A stretch of DNA of 12,195 nt. Source: Muribaculaceae bacterium. Its GTDB lineage: Bacteria > Bacteroidota > Bacteroidia > Bacteroidales > Muribaculaceae. The notes beneath the pieces were generated by a model, which was given only the letters and a program-made list of their open reading frames with translations, searched no databases and had not been told where the DNA came from. This document shows positions 1 to 7,232 of this stretch, in pieces. How positions within the stretch are numbered: position 1 is the first letter of the stretch; each line of letters begins with the position of its first letter. Location: contig JAGCVR010000007.1 of the NCBI GenBank assembly GCA_017962285.1, forward strand, positions 1-12,195, given 5' to 3'. A program made the translations under genes and the position numbers.

Positions 1-387
1 CATCTGCTTAAGCATCGAAAGCAAGCCGTTGCTCCTGGTGGGAGACAGATGCTCACGAAGCCCTATCCGGTCAATGAAATACAGCTCCGCGTCGAGAATC
101 TCCTGAGGCGTGTGTCCGGAAAGGACCCTTATCAACAGGGAGACAATTCCTTTCACGATAATTGCATCACTGTCGGCACGGAACATCACCTTTCCGTCCT
201 CAAGAGCGGCGGTGAGCCACAACCGACTCTGGCAGCCGTCGATGAGATTGTCGGCAGTACGCTCACTTTCATCGAGCGAATCCATTGCGTTTCCCAGGTC
301 GATAATGTAGGAATAGCGGTCCATCCAGTCGTCCATCCCGCTGAATTCCTCTATTATTTCGTCTTGAATATCATTGATGCTAATCAT
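1..387 (-). CDS. sufE: Cysteine desulfuration protein SufE (C-terminus cut by window edge)
   Basis: SufE accepts persulfide sulfur from the cysteine desulfurase SufS and passes it to the Fe-S scaffold in the cytoplasm. I translated the minus strand by hand: 129 codons are open from ATG at 387-385 to the left edge. The family signature is clear: an N-terminal IQDEIIEEF helix, DDWMDRY, then NLIDGCQSRLW with the sulfur-accepting Cys at residue 52, ADSDAIIVKGI, LLIRVLSG, and LYFIDRIGLREHLSPTRSNG near the edge. Bacteroidales SufE proteins are about 140 residues, so only about ten should be missing. The start is set by homology of the N-terminus; GGAGA directly abuts the ATG and is too close to act as a normal ribosome binding site, and no other in-frame ATG lies upstream. 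It is divergent from the GH78 gene, with 137 bases between. Identification is confident from motifs; no database search was possible. Confidence 0.93.
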   Translation of the reverse strand, partial: MISINDIQDEIIEEFSGMDDWMDRYSYIIDLGNAMDSLDESERTADNLIDGCQSRLWLTAALEDGKVMFRADSDAIIVKGIVSLLIRVLSGHTPQEILDAELYFIDRIGLREHLSPTRSNGLLSMLKQM

Positions 388-420
388 TCTCCAAATAGTG
401 ATTCTCTGAAAATTTGCGTG

Positions 421-454
421 TAAAGTTACTAAAAAAGTATCAGTTTCCACCAAA
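421..454 (-). promoter_or_regulatory. Possible sufE promoter
   Basis: On the minus strand TAACTTTA (421-428) matches the Bacteroidota -7 element TAnnTTTG at all but the last base. A TTTG (451-454) lies 22 bases upstream, a little longer than the usual 19-20. It would start transcription about 25-30 bases before the sufE ATG. The match is imperfect, so this is tentative. Confidence 0.35.
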
Positions 455-493
455 TTTGCATAAAATTACACTTAAACATACACTTTATTTTAT

Positions 494-501
494 TATCTTT
501 G
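494..501 (+). promoter_or_regulatory. Promoter -7 element for the GH78-GH2-ROK cluster
   Basis: TATCTTTG is a perfect Bacteroidota TAnnTTTG -7 element, placed 23 bases before the GH78 start codon, so the leader would be short. No good TTTG occurs 19-20 bases upstream (only a weak TTAAA near 472), which could mean a regulated promoter needing an activator. No activator gene is visible in this window. Confidence 0.55.
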
Positions 502-524
502 CTAAAATTAAGATTTAGACTAAC

Positions 525-3158
525 ATGAACACCCTTTTTCGCAAAATGACCTTAAAACTTTCTTTACGAATCGCCGTTATAGCATCCCTTGCTGGATTTG
601 CGACTCCGGCTTTTTCAACCGGCATTGTCAATATGTGTTGCGAATATGCCGTGAATCCCATAACGGTTGACACTCTAACGCCACGCTTCACCTGGCAATA
701 CTCGGGCAAAGGCAATTTCATCCAGGACCGCTATCAAGTTACCGTTTCATCGGTCGATGCCATCGGGAAAACGGCGATAGTGTGGAAATCTGCCATAAGA
801 CGCGGAGCAATGCCGCTGGCACAAAGCGACAGGCCGCTAAATCTCAAATCTTTCACCAGGCATATCTGGCAAGTTACCGCATGGGATAAGAACGGCAAAG
901 CCGTAACTTCGCCCAAGGCTTCGTTTGAGACCGCCATGCTCAGTGAATCCGACTGGCAAGGCAGCTGGATTACCGACTCGAACGACAAGGATTTCCATCC
1001 GGCACCCATGTTCAGGAAAGAATTTGTAACTACAGGTAAAAAGATAAAATCGGCACGGCTCTACATCAGCGCGGCGGGATATTATTCAGCCTACATCAAT
1101 GGCGTTGCCGTGACAAACGCTGTTCTCGACCCAGGCTACACTGCCTATGACCACCGCAACCTCTACTCCGTCCACGACGTCACCCCACTTGTGGGGAAAG
1201 GCGCAAACACTGTCACGGCTGTTCTCGGCAACGGGTTCTATAACGTTATCGACAACGTGGCAACATGGCGGTTCGAGGAAGCCCCCTGGCGGGGACGTCC
1301 GCGGATGATTGCAAACCTCAGAATCACCTATTCCGACGGTTCCACACAAGTTGTTGCCACCGACCAGTCGTGGCGCACCGCAACCGGACCATTTCTGCAG
1401 GACAACATCTACAGTGGCGACACCTACAATGCCCGCCTTGAAATGCCAGGCTGGGAACTTGCCGGTTTTGACGACTCCAAGTGGCAGCATGCCACAGCCA
1501 CAAGCGCGCCGTCTCCTTTACTGAAGGCTCTGAGTATGCCGCCAATCAGGACTGAGGAGACTCTCCGTGCCGTGGATTTCCATTCATGGGGCGACACGGT
1601 GTTTGTCTATGATTTCGGAAAGAACATTTCCGGGTTCTGCAAACTCTTTGTTGCCGGTGAGCCAGGAACGACACTCAAACTCACTCACGGCGAGACACTT
1701 AAAGAGAACGGACGGGTGGAAACCGGCAACATCGACATTTATTACAATCCGCAGCCTGGCCTTGAATTCCAGACCGATGTGCTGATACTCGGCGACAAAC
1801 CGGTTGAGTTCACCCCGCGCTTCAACTATCATGGATTCCAGTATGTGGAAGTGCGCTCCGACCGCCCTGTTTCGCTCAACAGAGAAAGCCTTAACGCACT
1901 TTTCTTCCATACCGATGTTACGGAAACTGGAAGCTTCAAATGTTCTAACGAACTGCTCAACCGCATAAACAAAGCCGCCAAACAGTCTTATCTGTGCAAC
2001 CTGATGAGCATCCCAACCGACTGCCCGCAACGCGAGAAAAACGGATGGACCGCCGATGCCTATATAAGCATGGAACTTGGCCTGCTCAACTACAACGGGA
2101 TAAAAGTGTATGAAAAATGGCTCGAGGACATCGTGGACAACCAGCGTGGAGACGGGCGCATTTCAGGAATAGTGCCCACCGGAGGATGGGGGTATGAGGA
2201 CTGGGTGAGCGACGTGTGGGATGCCGCAATGTTTATCGTGCCGCTCCACCTCTACCAATACTATGGAGACAAACACGGCATAGAAATCATCTGGAACACA
2301 TGCGAACGCTACCTTAAATATCTAAACAGCCGCGAAAACGAGGACGGAGTCGTAACCTACGGCACGCTCGGTGACTGGGTGTTCTTCAAGACCGCCACAC
2401 CGGCAGAATACACCACCGCTTGTTTCTATTTCCTCGAAAACCGGATAATGGCACAATTCGCCGAACTGCTGGGAAAGGACGGGGCAGAATATGCGGCAAA
2501 AGCCAGGTACCTGAAGGATTACATCAACAACAAATACTTCGACCGCCAGACCTGCCTTTACTCCAACGGCTCCCAGGCGGCGCAAAGCGTGGCTCTCTAT
2601 CTGGAATTGGTGCCCGACGGGCTGGAACAGAAAGTGGCAGATAACCTGAGCCGGCTCATCAGTGAAAACGGTGATGCGCCCGACTTCGGAATGCTGGGAA
2701 CAAAGACTGTTCTGCGCATGCTCACTCGCTACGGCCATGTGGAGCAGGCCATGAAACTGGCTTTGCGAGAGGAAATGCCTTCGTGGGGCTACTGGCTCAC
2801 CAAGTGTAACACCCTCGGTGAGAAATGGGACCTCTTTGCCAATTTCCGCGACGATTCCTATAACCACGTTTTCTTCGGCGACATCGCCGCCTGGTTCATC
2901 AACGACATTGCGGGCATAAACCTCGACAAAAACGCTCCCGGGTTCAGCAGTATCATCATCCGACCCCACTTCGTGTCCGACCTGAACTGGGCACGGGCAA
3001 CATACAATTCACCTCAGGGACTTATCGCCAGTTCATGGAAACGCGTGGGCGACAAGGTGGAACTGGAAGTAACAGTTCCCGCCAACACCCAGGCCACACT
3101 CATTGTGGGTGATAAATCACAGAAATTGAACGTAGGAACTCATAAATTCAAATTCTAA
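525..3158 (+). CDS. Secreted GH78 alpha-L-rhamnosidase
   Basis: 877 aa. It is predicted to release terminal alpha-L-rhamnose from a glycan in the periplasm by an inverting mechanism. An N-terminal signal peptide (about residues 1-31, basic start then a hydrophobic stretch ending near TPAFS) has no lipobox Cys. After it come a fibronectin-like domain (about 36-140; PRFTWQ is typical), the Bac_rhamnosid_N sandwich (about 145-325; AGYYSAYINGV and DPGYTAYDHR), a second sandwich (about 340-450), the (alpha/alpha)6 barrel (about 460-790) and a C-terminal sandwich. The catalytic region PTDCPQREKNGWTAD gives D499, E504 and D511, the same 5 and 7 residue spacing as D567/E572/D579 of Bacillus GL1 RhaB, and the likely general base is E766 in LGEKW (Glu841 in RhaB). 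Length and domain order fit the family. It is the first gene of the cluster; the GH2 gene starts 7 bases after its stop. Linkage and substrate cannot be read from sequence. Confidence 0.93.
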   Translation: MNTLFRKMTLKLSLRIAVIASLAGFATPAFSTGIVNMCCEYAVNPITVDTLTPRFTWQYSGKGNFIQDRYQVTVSSVDAIGKTAIVWKSAIRRGAMPLAQSDRPLNLKSFTRHIWQVTAWDKNGKAVTSPKASFETAMLSESDWQGSWITDSNDKDFHPAPMFRKEFVTTGKKIKSARLYISAAGYYSAYINGVAVTNAVLDPGYTAYDHRNLYSVHDVTPLVGKGANTVTAVLGNGFYNVIDNVATWRFEEAPWRGRPRMIANLRITYSDGSTQVVATDQSWRTATGPFLQDNIYSGDTYNARLEMPGWELAGFDDSKWQHATATSAPSPLLKALSMPPIRTEETLRAVDFHSWGDTVFVYDFGKNISGFCKLFVAGEPGTTLKLTHGETLKENGRVETGNIDIYYNPQPGLEFQTDVLILGDKPVEFTPRFNYHGFQYVEVRSDRPVSLNRESLNALFFHTDVTETGSFKCSNELLNRINKAAKQSYLCNLMSIPTDCPQREKNGWTADAYISMELGLLNYNGIKVYEKWLEDIVDNQRGDGRISGIVPTGGWGYEDWVSDVWDAAMFIVPLHLYQYYGDKHGIEIIWNTCERYLKYLNSRENEDGVVTYGTLGDWVFFKTATPAEYTTACFYFLENRIMAQFAELLGKDGAEYAAKARYLKDYINNKYFDRQTCLYSNGSQAAQSVALYLELVPDGLEQKVADNLSRLISENGDAPDFGMLGTKTVLRMLTRYGHVEQAMKLALREEMPSWGYWLTKCNTLGEKWDLFANFRDDSYNHVFFGDIAAWFINDIAGINLDKNAPGFSSIIIRPHFVSDLNWARATYNSPQGLIASSWKRVGDKVELEVTVPANTQATLIVGDKSQKLNVGTHKFKF

Positions 3159-3165
3159 CCCAATC

Positions 3166-5571
3166 ATGAAGAATATAGTTTTAACTGTTATTGCAGCATT
3201 ATTGATAGTGGGAAATGCCGTCGCCAACAATGTGGTTTCCCTTAACGGCTCATGGGACTTGACCTTCTGGAAACAACCAGCCCGCCCGATAACATCACCG
3301 CAGGACATGGGCAGGGTGACGACACAACGCGTAAAGGCCACAGTCCCCGGCAATGCCCAGCTCGACCTGGTGGCAGCCGGACTCGCGCCCGACCCTTATG
3401 TGGGAAGTAATGTGTTTGAACTGCGCAAGTGGGAAGGTTATCAGTGGTGCTACCGCAAGCAGTTCCGCGCACCTTCGCTTAGCGAAGGGCAGTCGCTGAT
3501 TCTTCATTTCGGCGGCATCGACTGCTATGCCGATATTTATTTGAACGGCAATCATGTGGGTTCTTGCGCCAATGCCATGATTGAACATGACTTCGACATT
3601 ACCGAGAGCGTGAAGCAAGGCGTTGCCAACGACCTGAAAGTGATTATCCGTTCCACTGTGCTTGAAGGGCAGAAACACCTTGTGGGGATGTTCGGCATTG
3701 CCGACTATCCAAGCTCTGAGACGTGGCTCACACGCACTCCGCCACACTCCGTAGGCTGGGACATAATGCCCAGACTGATAGGAATAGGGCTGTGGCGCGA
3801 CGTGGAATTGCGCGTGCTTGAGCCGACTCATTTCCGCAACGTTCACCACTATGTTACCGAGATGCGCACAGCCGAGCGGAATGTGCTGCTTATCAGCGAC
3901 CTGCAGTTTACGATGCCGTTTGAGCAGTTCGACCACGCAAAGATGGTTCACACCGTGAGTCTCAACGGTGAAGTGAAGAACCGCCAGGAAATGATTATTA
4001 CAGCACCTGTTCTGAGAATGGCGACACGGCTGCTCAACGCCGAACTGTGGTGGCCTCTCGGATATGGCGAGCAACCGCTCTACGATGTCAAGACCGACAT
4101 CGTTGCCGAAGACGGTACCATCCTCGCCACCGACACTCAACGCATCGGGCTGCGGACAATCCGACTCGACCACAACAATATCAACGGTGAAGTGGACGGC
4201 GACGGCGAACCCGGGAGATTCTGCTTCTATGTGAACAATGAGCCCATCTTTGTGCGCGGGACCAACTGGGTCCCCCTTGACGGATTCCACAGTCGCGACC
4301 GCGATAAATACAAGAATGTGATAGCCGAATGTGTGGACTTGAACATCAACATGATACGCTGCTGGGGTGGAAATGTATATGAAGACAATGAGTTCTTTGA
4401 CCTTTGCGACCAGTATGGCATCCTTGTGTGGCAGGACTTTGCCATGGCCTGCTCTTTCTATTCACAACGCGACGAGTTTGCCCGTGCCATAGCCGAAGAG
4501 GTGCAGAGTGTGGTGCTGAAATTGCGCACCCACTGTTCGCTGGCGTTCTGGAGCGGCAACAACGAGGACGACATGTACTATCGCCTTGTGCACGGCGATC
4601 TGCGTTACGATCCCAACAACGACCGCATCAGCCGCCACGTGATTCCGCAGGTGCTCTATGAGTTCGACTTCACACGCCCTTATTTGCCCAGCTCGCCGTG
4701 GTACAGCCCCGAGATTGTGGCAAAGGGTGGTCTCGACAAATACAAGCCCGAAGACCACCTGTGGCTCTTCGATTACCACAAGATACCTTTCTTCGCCGAG
4801 TCGAAATGCAAGTTTGTGAGTGAAATAGGTCTGCGTGGCTGCCCTTCGGTGAAGTCAATAAGAAGGATGATGCCTGCCGGGAGCCTTAATCCACGAGACC
4901 CCGACGGGCGCTGGAATGCCGACTGGGAAGCAAAAACCACACGCGACTTCCCTTCATGGATAAGGAACTACAATTATCAAGGCGACTACATGCAATTCCT
5001 TGTTAACCAGATAAAAAACATGTTTGGCGAGGAACCTTCCAGCCTTGAAGACTTCGTGTTCGCGTCGCAAGCCACGCAAGCCGAAGCCCTGAAATTCTTC
5101 CTGGAAATGTGGCGCGCCCGCAAATGGGACGACAAGACAGGCATGATATGGTGGAACCTGCATGAGGGATGGCCCAATATCAACTTCGGGCTCGTTGACT
5201 ACTACGGCAACAAGAAACTCGCCTACCACTATATGAAAGCAACAGAGCTGCCCGCTTCTGCATTCATCAACGACTACGACGGAACAGCACAATTGATTGT
5301 GGCTAACGACACTCGCAGTCCCATTGCCGGAGACATCAAGGTTACCGACGTGGAAAGCGGACAGACCGTGTTTAACGGCAACTACACGGTTGCCGCAAAT
5401 GGCAGGGCCGATGTGGCCGATATTGAAGTGCCTGCCGGCGCTGGTGTGCTGCTGATCGAATATACCGTGGGCGGTGAGCACCGAACCAATCATTTCCTTT
5501 ACGGCAAAGCCCCGTTTAAGCTTGCCGACTACAGAAAGTGGATGAAGAAAGCAAAACTGCCTGGAATTTAG
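3166..5571 (+). CDS. Secreted GH2 beta-mannosidase-like glycoside hydrolase
   Basis: 801 aa. A retaining exo-glycosidase of the beta-mannosidase branch of GH2, probably periplasmic. A signal peptide covers residues 1-20 (cleavage after AVA likely) without a lipobox. Then follow a jelly-roll sugar-binding domain (about 22-210; SLNGSWDLTF and ATVPGNAQLDL are typical), an Ig-like domain (about 215-335), the TIM barrel (about 345-680; FVRGTNWVPLD, MIRCWGGNVYED) and a short C-terminal sandwich. The acid/base is E467 in FWSGNNE and the nucleophile is E553 in FVSEIG, nearly the same places as E462 and E555 in Bacteroides thetaiotaomicron BtMan2A. The WWPLGYG motif (about 295-301) is also a beta-mannosidase trait. 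ATG 3166 lies 7 bases after the GH78 stop, so cotranscription is very likely. GH2 specificities vary, so a beta-mannoside substrate is a family-based inference; other exo-activities are possible. Confidence 0.9.
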   Translation: MKNIVLTVIAALLIVGNAVANNVVSLNGSWDLTFWKQPARPITSPQDMGRVTTQRVKATVPGNAQLDLVAAGLAPDPYVGSNVFELRKWEGYQWCYRKQFRAPSLSEGQSLILHFGGIDCYADIYLNGNHVGSCANAMIEHDFDITESVKQGVANDLKVIIRSTVLEGQKHLVGMFGIADYPSSETWLTRTPPHSVGWDIMPRLIGIGLWRDVELRVLEPTHFRNVHHYVTEMRTAERNVLLISDLQFTMPFEQFDHAKMVHTVSLNGEVKNRQEMIITAPVLRMATRLLNAELWWPLGYGEQPLYDVKTDIVAEDGTILATDTQRIGLRTIRLDHNNINGEVDGDGEPGRFCFYVNNEPIFVRGTNWVPLDGFHSRDRDKYKNVIAECVDLNINMIRCWGGNVYEDNEFFDLCDQYGILVWQDFAMACSFYSQRDEFARAIAEEVQSVVLKLRTHCSLAFWSGNNEDDMYYRLVHGDLRYDPNNDRISRHVIPQVLYEFDFTRPYLPSSPWYSPEIVAKGGLDKYKPEDHLWLFDYHKIPFFAESKCKFVSEIGLRGCPSVKSIRRMMPAGSLNPRDPDGRWNADWEAKTTRDFPSWIRNYNYQGDYMQFLVNQIKNMFGEEPSSLEDFVFASQATQAEALKFFLEMWRARKWDDKTGMIWWNLHEGWPNINFGLVDYYGNKKLAYHYMKATELPASAFINDYDGTAQLIVANDTRSPIAGDIKVTDVESGQTVFNGNYTVAANGRADVADIEVPAGAGVLLIEYTVGGEHRTNHFLYGKAPFKLADYRKWMKKAKLPGI

Positions 5572-5580
5572 AATCAGCTC

Positions 5581-5611
5581 GTTTACTTGTTTACTCGTTA
5601 ACTCGTTAACT
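5581..5611 (+). repeat. Tandem 8-bp repeat between GH2 and ROK genes
   Basis: Four head-to-tail units: GTTTACTT (5581-5588), GTTTACTC (5589-5596), GTTAACTC (5597-5604) and GTTAACT(A) (5605-5612). The two right-hand units each contain the palindrome GTTAAC. The array sits in the 53-base gap between the GH2 stop and the kinase start, so it would be in the leader of the kinase if they share a transcript. Its function is unknown. Confidence 0.8.
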
Positions 5612-5624
5612 AAAAAATAAAACT

Positions 5625-6584
5625 ATGAAAGAAAATTTGTTAGGTGTGGACATCGGTGGCACCAAGTGTGCTGTAATCTATGGCATCAAGGACGGAGACT
5701 CGCTGGAAATTGCCGATAAGATTCGTTTTGAAACCACCAATGTAACAGAAACAGTCGATAATATATTGTTGAACCTTGATGAAATGATGCGCCGACACGA
5801 ACTCACTCCGCAGAACACGCTCGCCGTTGGTGTGTCGTGCGGCGGTCCGCTGAGCAGCGAAAAGGGAGTCGTGATGTCGCCACCTAATCTACCCGGATGG
5901 GACAACATACCCATCTGCGAAATCATCACTAACCGGACCGGCATTAAGACCAACCTGCAAAACGATGCCAATGCCTGTGCCATAGCTGAATGGAAGTTCG
6001 GTGCCGGACGCGGAACCCGTAACATGGTTTTCCTCACATTCGGAACCGGACTTGGAGCCGGAATCATTGCCAACGGACAAATCTATGCCGGAACCAACGA
6101 TAATGCCGGAGAAGTGGGACACATCCGACTCTCGGAATGGGGTCCAGTGGGTTATGGTAAGGCAGGTTCTTTCGAGGGCTTTGACAGTGGCGGTGGAATA
6201 GCGCAAATCGCACGGACTCTGCTCACCGAGCATTTTCAAATGGGAGGCAAGGTGGACTGGTGCACCCCGGAAACCCTTCCGCAAGTCACCGCCAAACTCG
6301 TTGCCGAGCAGGCCGCAAAGGGCGATCCCATTGCAAGTCGTGTCTTCCAGATTTCGGCACTTTACCTTGGCCGCGGTCTATCCATTATTATCGACATTCT
6401 GAATCCCGAAGTAATAGTAATCGGCAGTATTTTCGCGCGGTGTGAGGATCTGCTTCGTCCGCAGATGCAGCAGATAATAGACTGCGAAGCATTGCCCGGC
6501 GCCGCCCGGGTGTGCCGTGTGCTGCCGGCTGAGTTAGGCGAAGCAATAGGTGATTATGCCTCGCTCTCGGTGGCTTGTATATAG
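5625..6584 (+). CDS. ROK-family sugar kinase (zinc-motif-less type)
   Basis: 319 aa, cytoplasmic, no signal peptide. ROK kinases phosphorylate free hexoses or amino sugars with ATP. The phosphate-binding loop LLGVDIGGTKCAV opens the protein (D9), SCGGPLSSEKGVV is the next family block, D114 in NDANACA is the expected catalytic base, GTGLGAGII (140-148) is the second ATP loop, and E163/H166 in GEVGHI contact sugar. The usual CxCGxxGCxE zinc-binding motif after GHI is absent; instead GPVGYGKAGSFEGFDSGGG (about 173-191) is found, a variant I recall from other ROK proteins. Bacteroides fragilis RokA, a ROK hexokinase, is known to act on glucose, mannose and amino sugars, so a mannose or glucose kinase role beside a beta-mannosidase-like enzyme is plausible. 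Rhamnose itself is normally handled by the FGGY kinase RhaB. The gene lies 53 bases after the GH2 stop and is probably the third gene of the operon. Confidence 0.88.
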   Translation: MKENLLGVDIGGTKCAVIYGIKDGDSLEIADKIRFETTNVTETVDNILLNLDEMMRRHELTPQNTLAVGVSCGGPLSSEKGVVMSPPNLPGWDNIPICEIITNRTGIKTNLQNDANACAIAEWKFGAGRGTRNMVFLTFGTGLGAGIIANGQIYAGTNDNAGEVGHIRLSEWGPVGYGKAGSFEGFDSGGGIAQIARTLLTEHFQMGGKVDWCTPETLPQVTAKLVAEQAAKGDPIASRVFQISALYLGRGLSIIIDILNPEVIVIGSIFARCEDLLRPQMQQIIDCEALPGAARVCRVLPAELGEAIGDYASLSVACI

Positions 6585-6657
6585 AGGCGAACAATCGTAA
6601 TGACTTAGGTTTTCAAAGTGTTTTACACTATCATCCACCAACTTTTTTCGGCAAAGT

Positions 6658-6689
6658 GTTGCACGAGTGAAAACTTTGGCGTATCTTTG
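6658..6689 (+). promoter_or_regulatory. Promoter of tRNA-Phe
   Basis: GTTG (6658-6661) and a perfect TATCTTTG (6682-6689) are separated by 20 bases, the Bacteroidota housekeeping pattern. The predicted start is about 10 bases before the mature tRNA 5' end, as expected for a monocistronic tRNA. Confidence 0.75.
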
Positions 6690-6706
6690 CACCGCAAAAC
6701 AACAAT

Positions 6707-6779
6707 GGTCCCTTAGCTCAGGTGGTAGATCAAAGGACTGAAAATCCTTGTGTCCCCGGTTCGAATCCTGGAGGCACCA
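6707..6779 (+). tRNA. tRNA-Phe (anticodon GAA), with three mismatched stem pairs
   Basis: 73 nt without encoded CCA. Acceptor arm GGTCCCT/AGGCACC, D stem GCTC/GATC, anticodon stem AAGGA/TCCTT around loop CTGAAAA (anticodon GAA at 6740-6742), variable loop GTGTC, T arm CCCGG-TTCGAAT-CCTGG, discriminator A6779. The anticodon arm is perfect, but three other stems each hold one pyrimidine-pyrimidine clash: C6710 with C6775 (pair 4:69), C6717 with T6730 (11:24) and C6757 with T6769 (51:63). It has its own promoter and strong terminator, so it is probably transcribed. It may be a functional but divergent gene, a decaying extra copy, or contain base errors. Confidence 0.85.
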
Positions 6780-6818
6780 CAAAACATCCGAAATTTCTTT
6801 CGGATGTTTTGCTTTTTT
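6780..6818 (+). terminator. Rho-independent terminator of tRNA-Phe
   Basis: AAAACATCCGAAA (6781-6793) and TTTCGGATGTTTT (6798-6810) form a perfect 13-bp stem (14 with C6780-G6811) around loop TTTC, followed by six T residues (6813-6818). It begins one base after the tRNA, so termination is immediate. Confidence 0.9.
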
Positions 6819-6937
6819 GGCACCAATGAATAGGGTGTACCAATTCGGGCCTATTGGTCATTTTGCGTGTTAAAATCTTTGAGACAGCTGGTCAATCCAC
6901 ATCCTTGCAGTATTTATTGCTTCGCCAACTATTACAC
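6819..6937. other. Short non-coding spacer between the tRNA genes
   Basis: No credible gene is seen. The only structure is ACCAAT (6839-6844) facing ATTGGT (6853-6858), a 6-bp inverted repeat with an 8-base loop and no T-run; a second ACCAAT occurs just upstream near 6821. Confidence 0.5.
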
Positions 6938-6973
6938 AAGAGCGAACTCCTTCAATGGGAATTCGCTCTTTTT
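6938..6973 (-). terminator. Hairpin downstream of tRNA-Ser, possible terminator
   Basis: AAGAGCGAA (6938-6946) pairs with TTCGCTCTT (6962-6970), and after one mismatch the stem continues through TCC/GGA to a small loop. It lies 8 bases beyond the tRNA-Ser 3' end. The T-run is on the plus-strand side (6969-6973), while the minus-strand side reads CTCTTGTG, so it may act in both directions or mainly stop plus-strand transcription. Confidence 0.5.
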
Positions 6974-6977
6974 GTTG

Positions 6978-7065
6978 CGGAGTGACCGAGATTCGAACTC
7001 GGGGTACGCTTTTGACGTACACACGCTTTCCAGGCGTGCCTCTTCAGCCACTCGAGCATCACTCC
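6978..7065 (-). tRNA. tRNA-Ser (anticodon GGA)
   Basis: 88 nt without encoded CCA. Perfect acceptor stem GGAGTGA/TCACTCC, discriminator G, anticodon stem CACGC/GCGTG around loop CTGGAAA (anticodon GGA complementary to 7029-7031), a long variable arm with stem GTACG/CGTAC that marks a class II tRNA, and a perfect T arm CCGAG-TTCGAAT-CTCGG. It reads UCC and UCU codons. All stems pair well, in contrast with the nearby tRNA-Phe. Confidence 0.96.
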
Positions 7066-7085
7066 GTTTTCACCTGTTTGCGGTG

Positions 7086-7115
7086 CAAAGTTAGTAAATA
7101 ATCGCCACAATTCAA
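7086..7115 (-). promoter_or_regulatory. Promoter of tRNA-Ser
   Basis: On the minus strand TTG (7113-7115) and a perfect TAACTTTG (7086-7093) are 19 bases apart, matching the Bacteroidota consensus. The -7 element is 20 bases before the tRNA 5' end at 7065. Confidence 0.75.
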
Positions 7116-7176
7116 TACTTTTTGTGAAATTTGCTATTTTGCGGGATAATAAATGTGTTAAATTGAACCAATTCTT

Positions 7177-7207
7177 TTTGTTCTCGCCTCGGTTTTCATT
7201 AATTTTG
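7177..7207 (+). promoter_or_regulatory. Promoter of the helicase gene
   Basis: TTTG (7177-7180), 19 bases, then TAATTTTG (7200-7207): a perfect match to the Bacteroidota consensus. Transcription would start near 7214, about 19 bases before the ATG at 7233. It is back to back with the tRNA-Ser promoter. Confidence 0.8.
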
Positions 7208-7232
7208 TGAAAAATGTGAGAATAGTCAAAAG

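Noticed and set aside
49..423. 124-residue plus frame at the left edge
   Set aside because: It is antisense to sufE, whose minus-strand translation matches the family throughout.
3295..4290. 331-residue open frame on minus, opposite the GH2 gene
   Set aside because: It lies wholly inside a gene with clear GH2 motifs; its translation is rich in His, Val and Cys, has no family features, and looks like an antisense shadow.
6616..6628. AGTGT-TTT-ACACT hairpin after the kinase gene as a terminator
   Set aside because: The stem is only 5 bp and no T-run follows directly; the T-run at 6643-6648 is 14 bases further on.
6534..6782. 82-residue minus frame across the tRNA-Phe gene
   Set aside because: It overlaps the kinase end, a promoter and the tRNA, and has no protein features.
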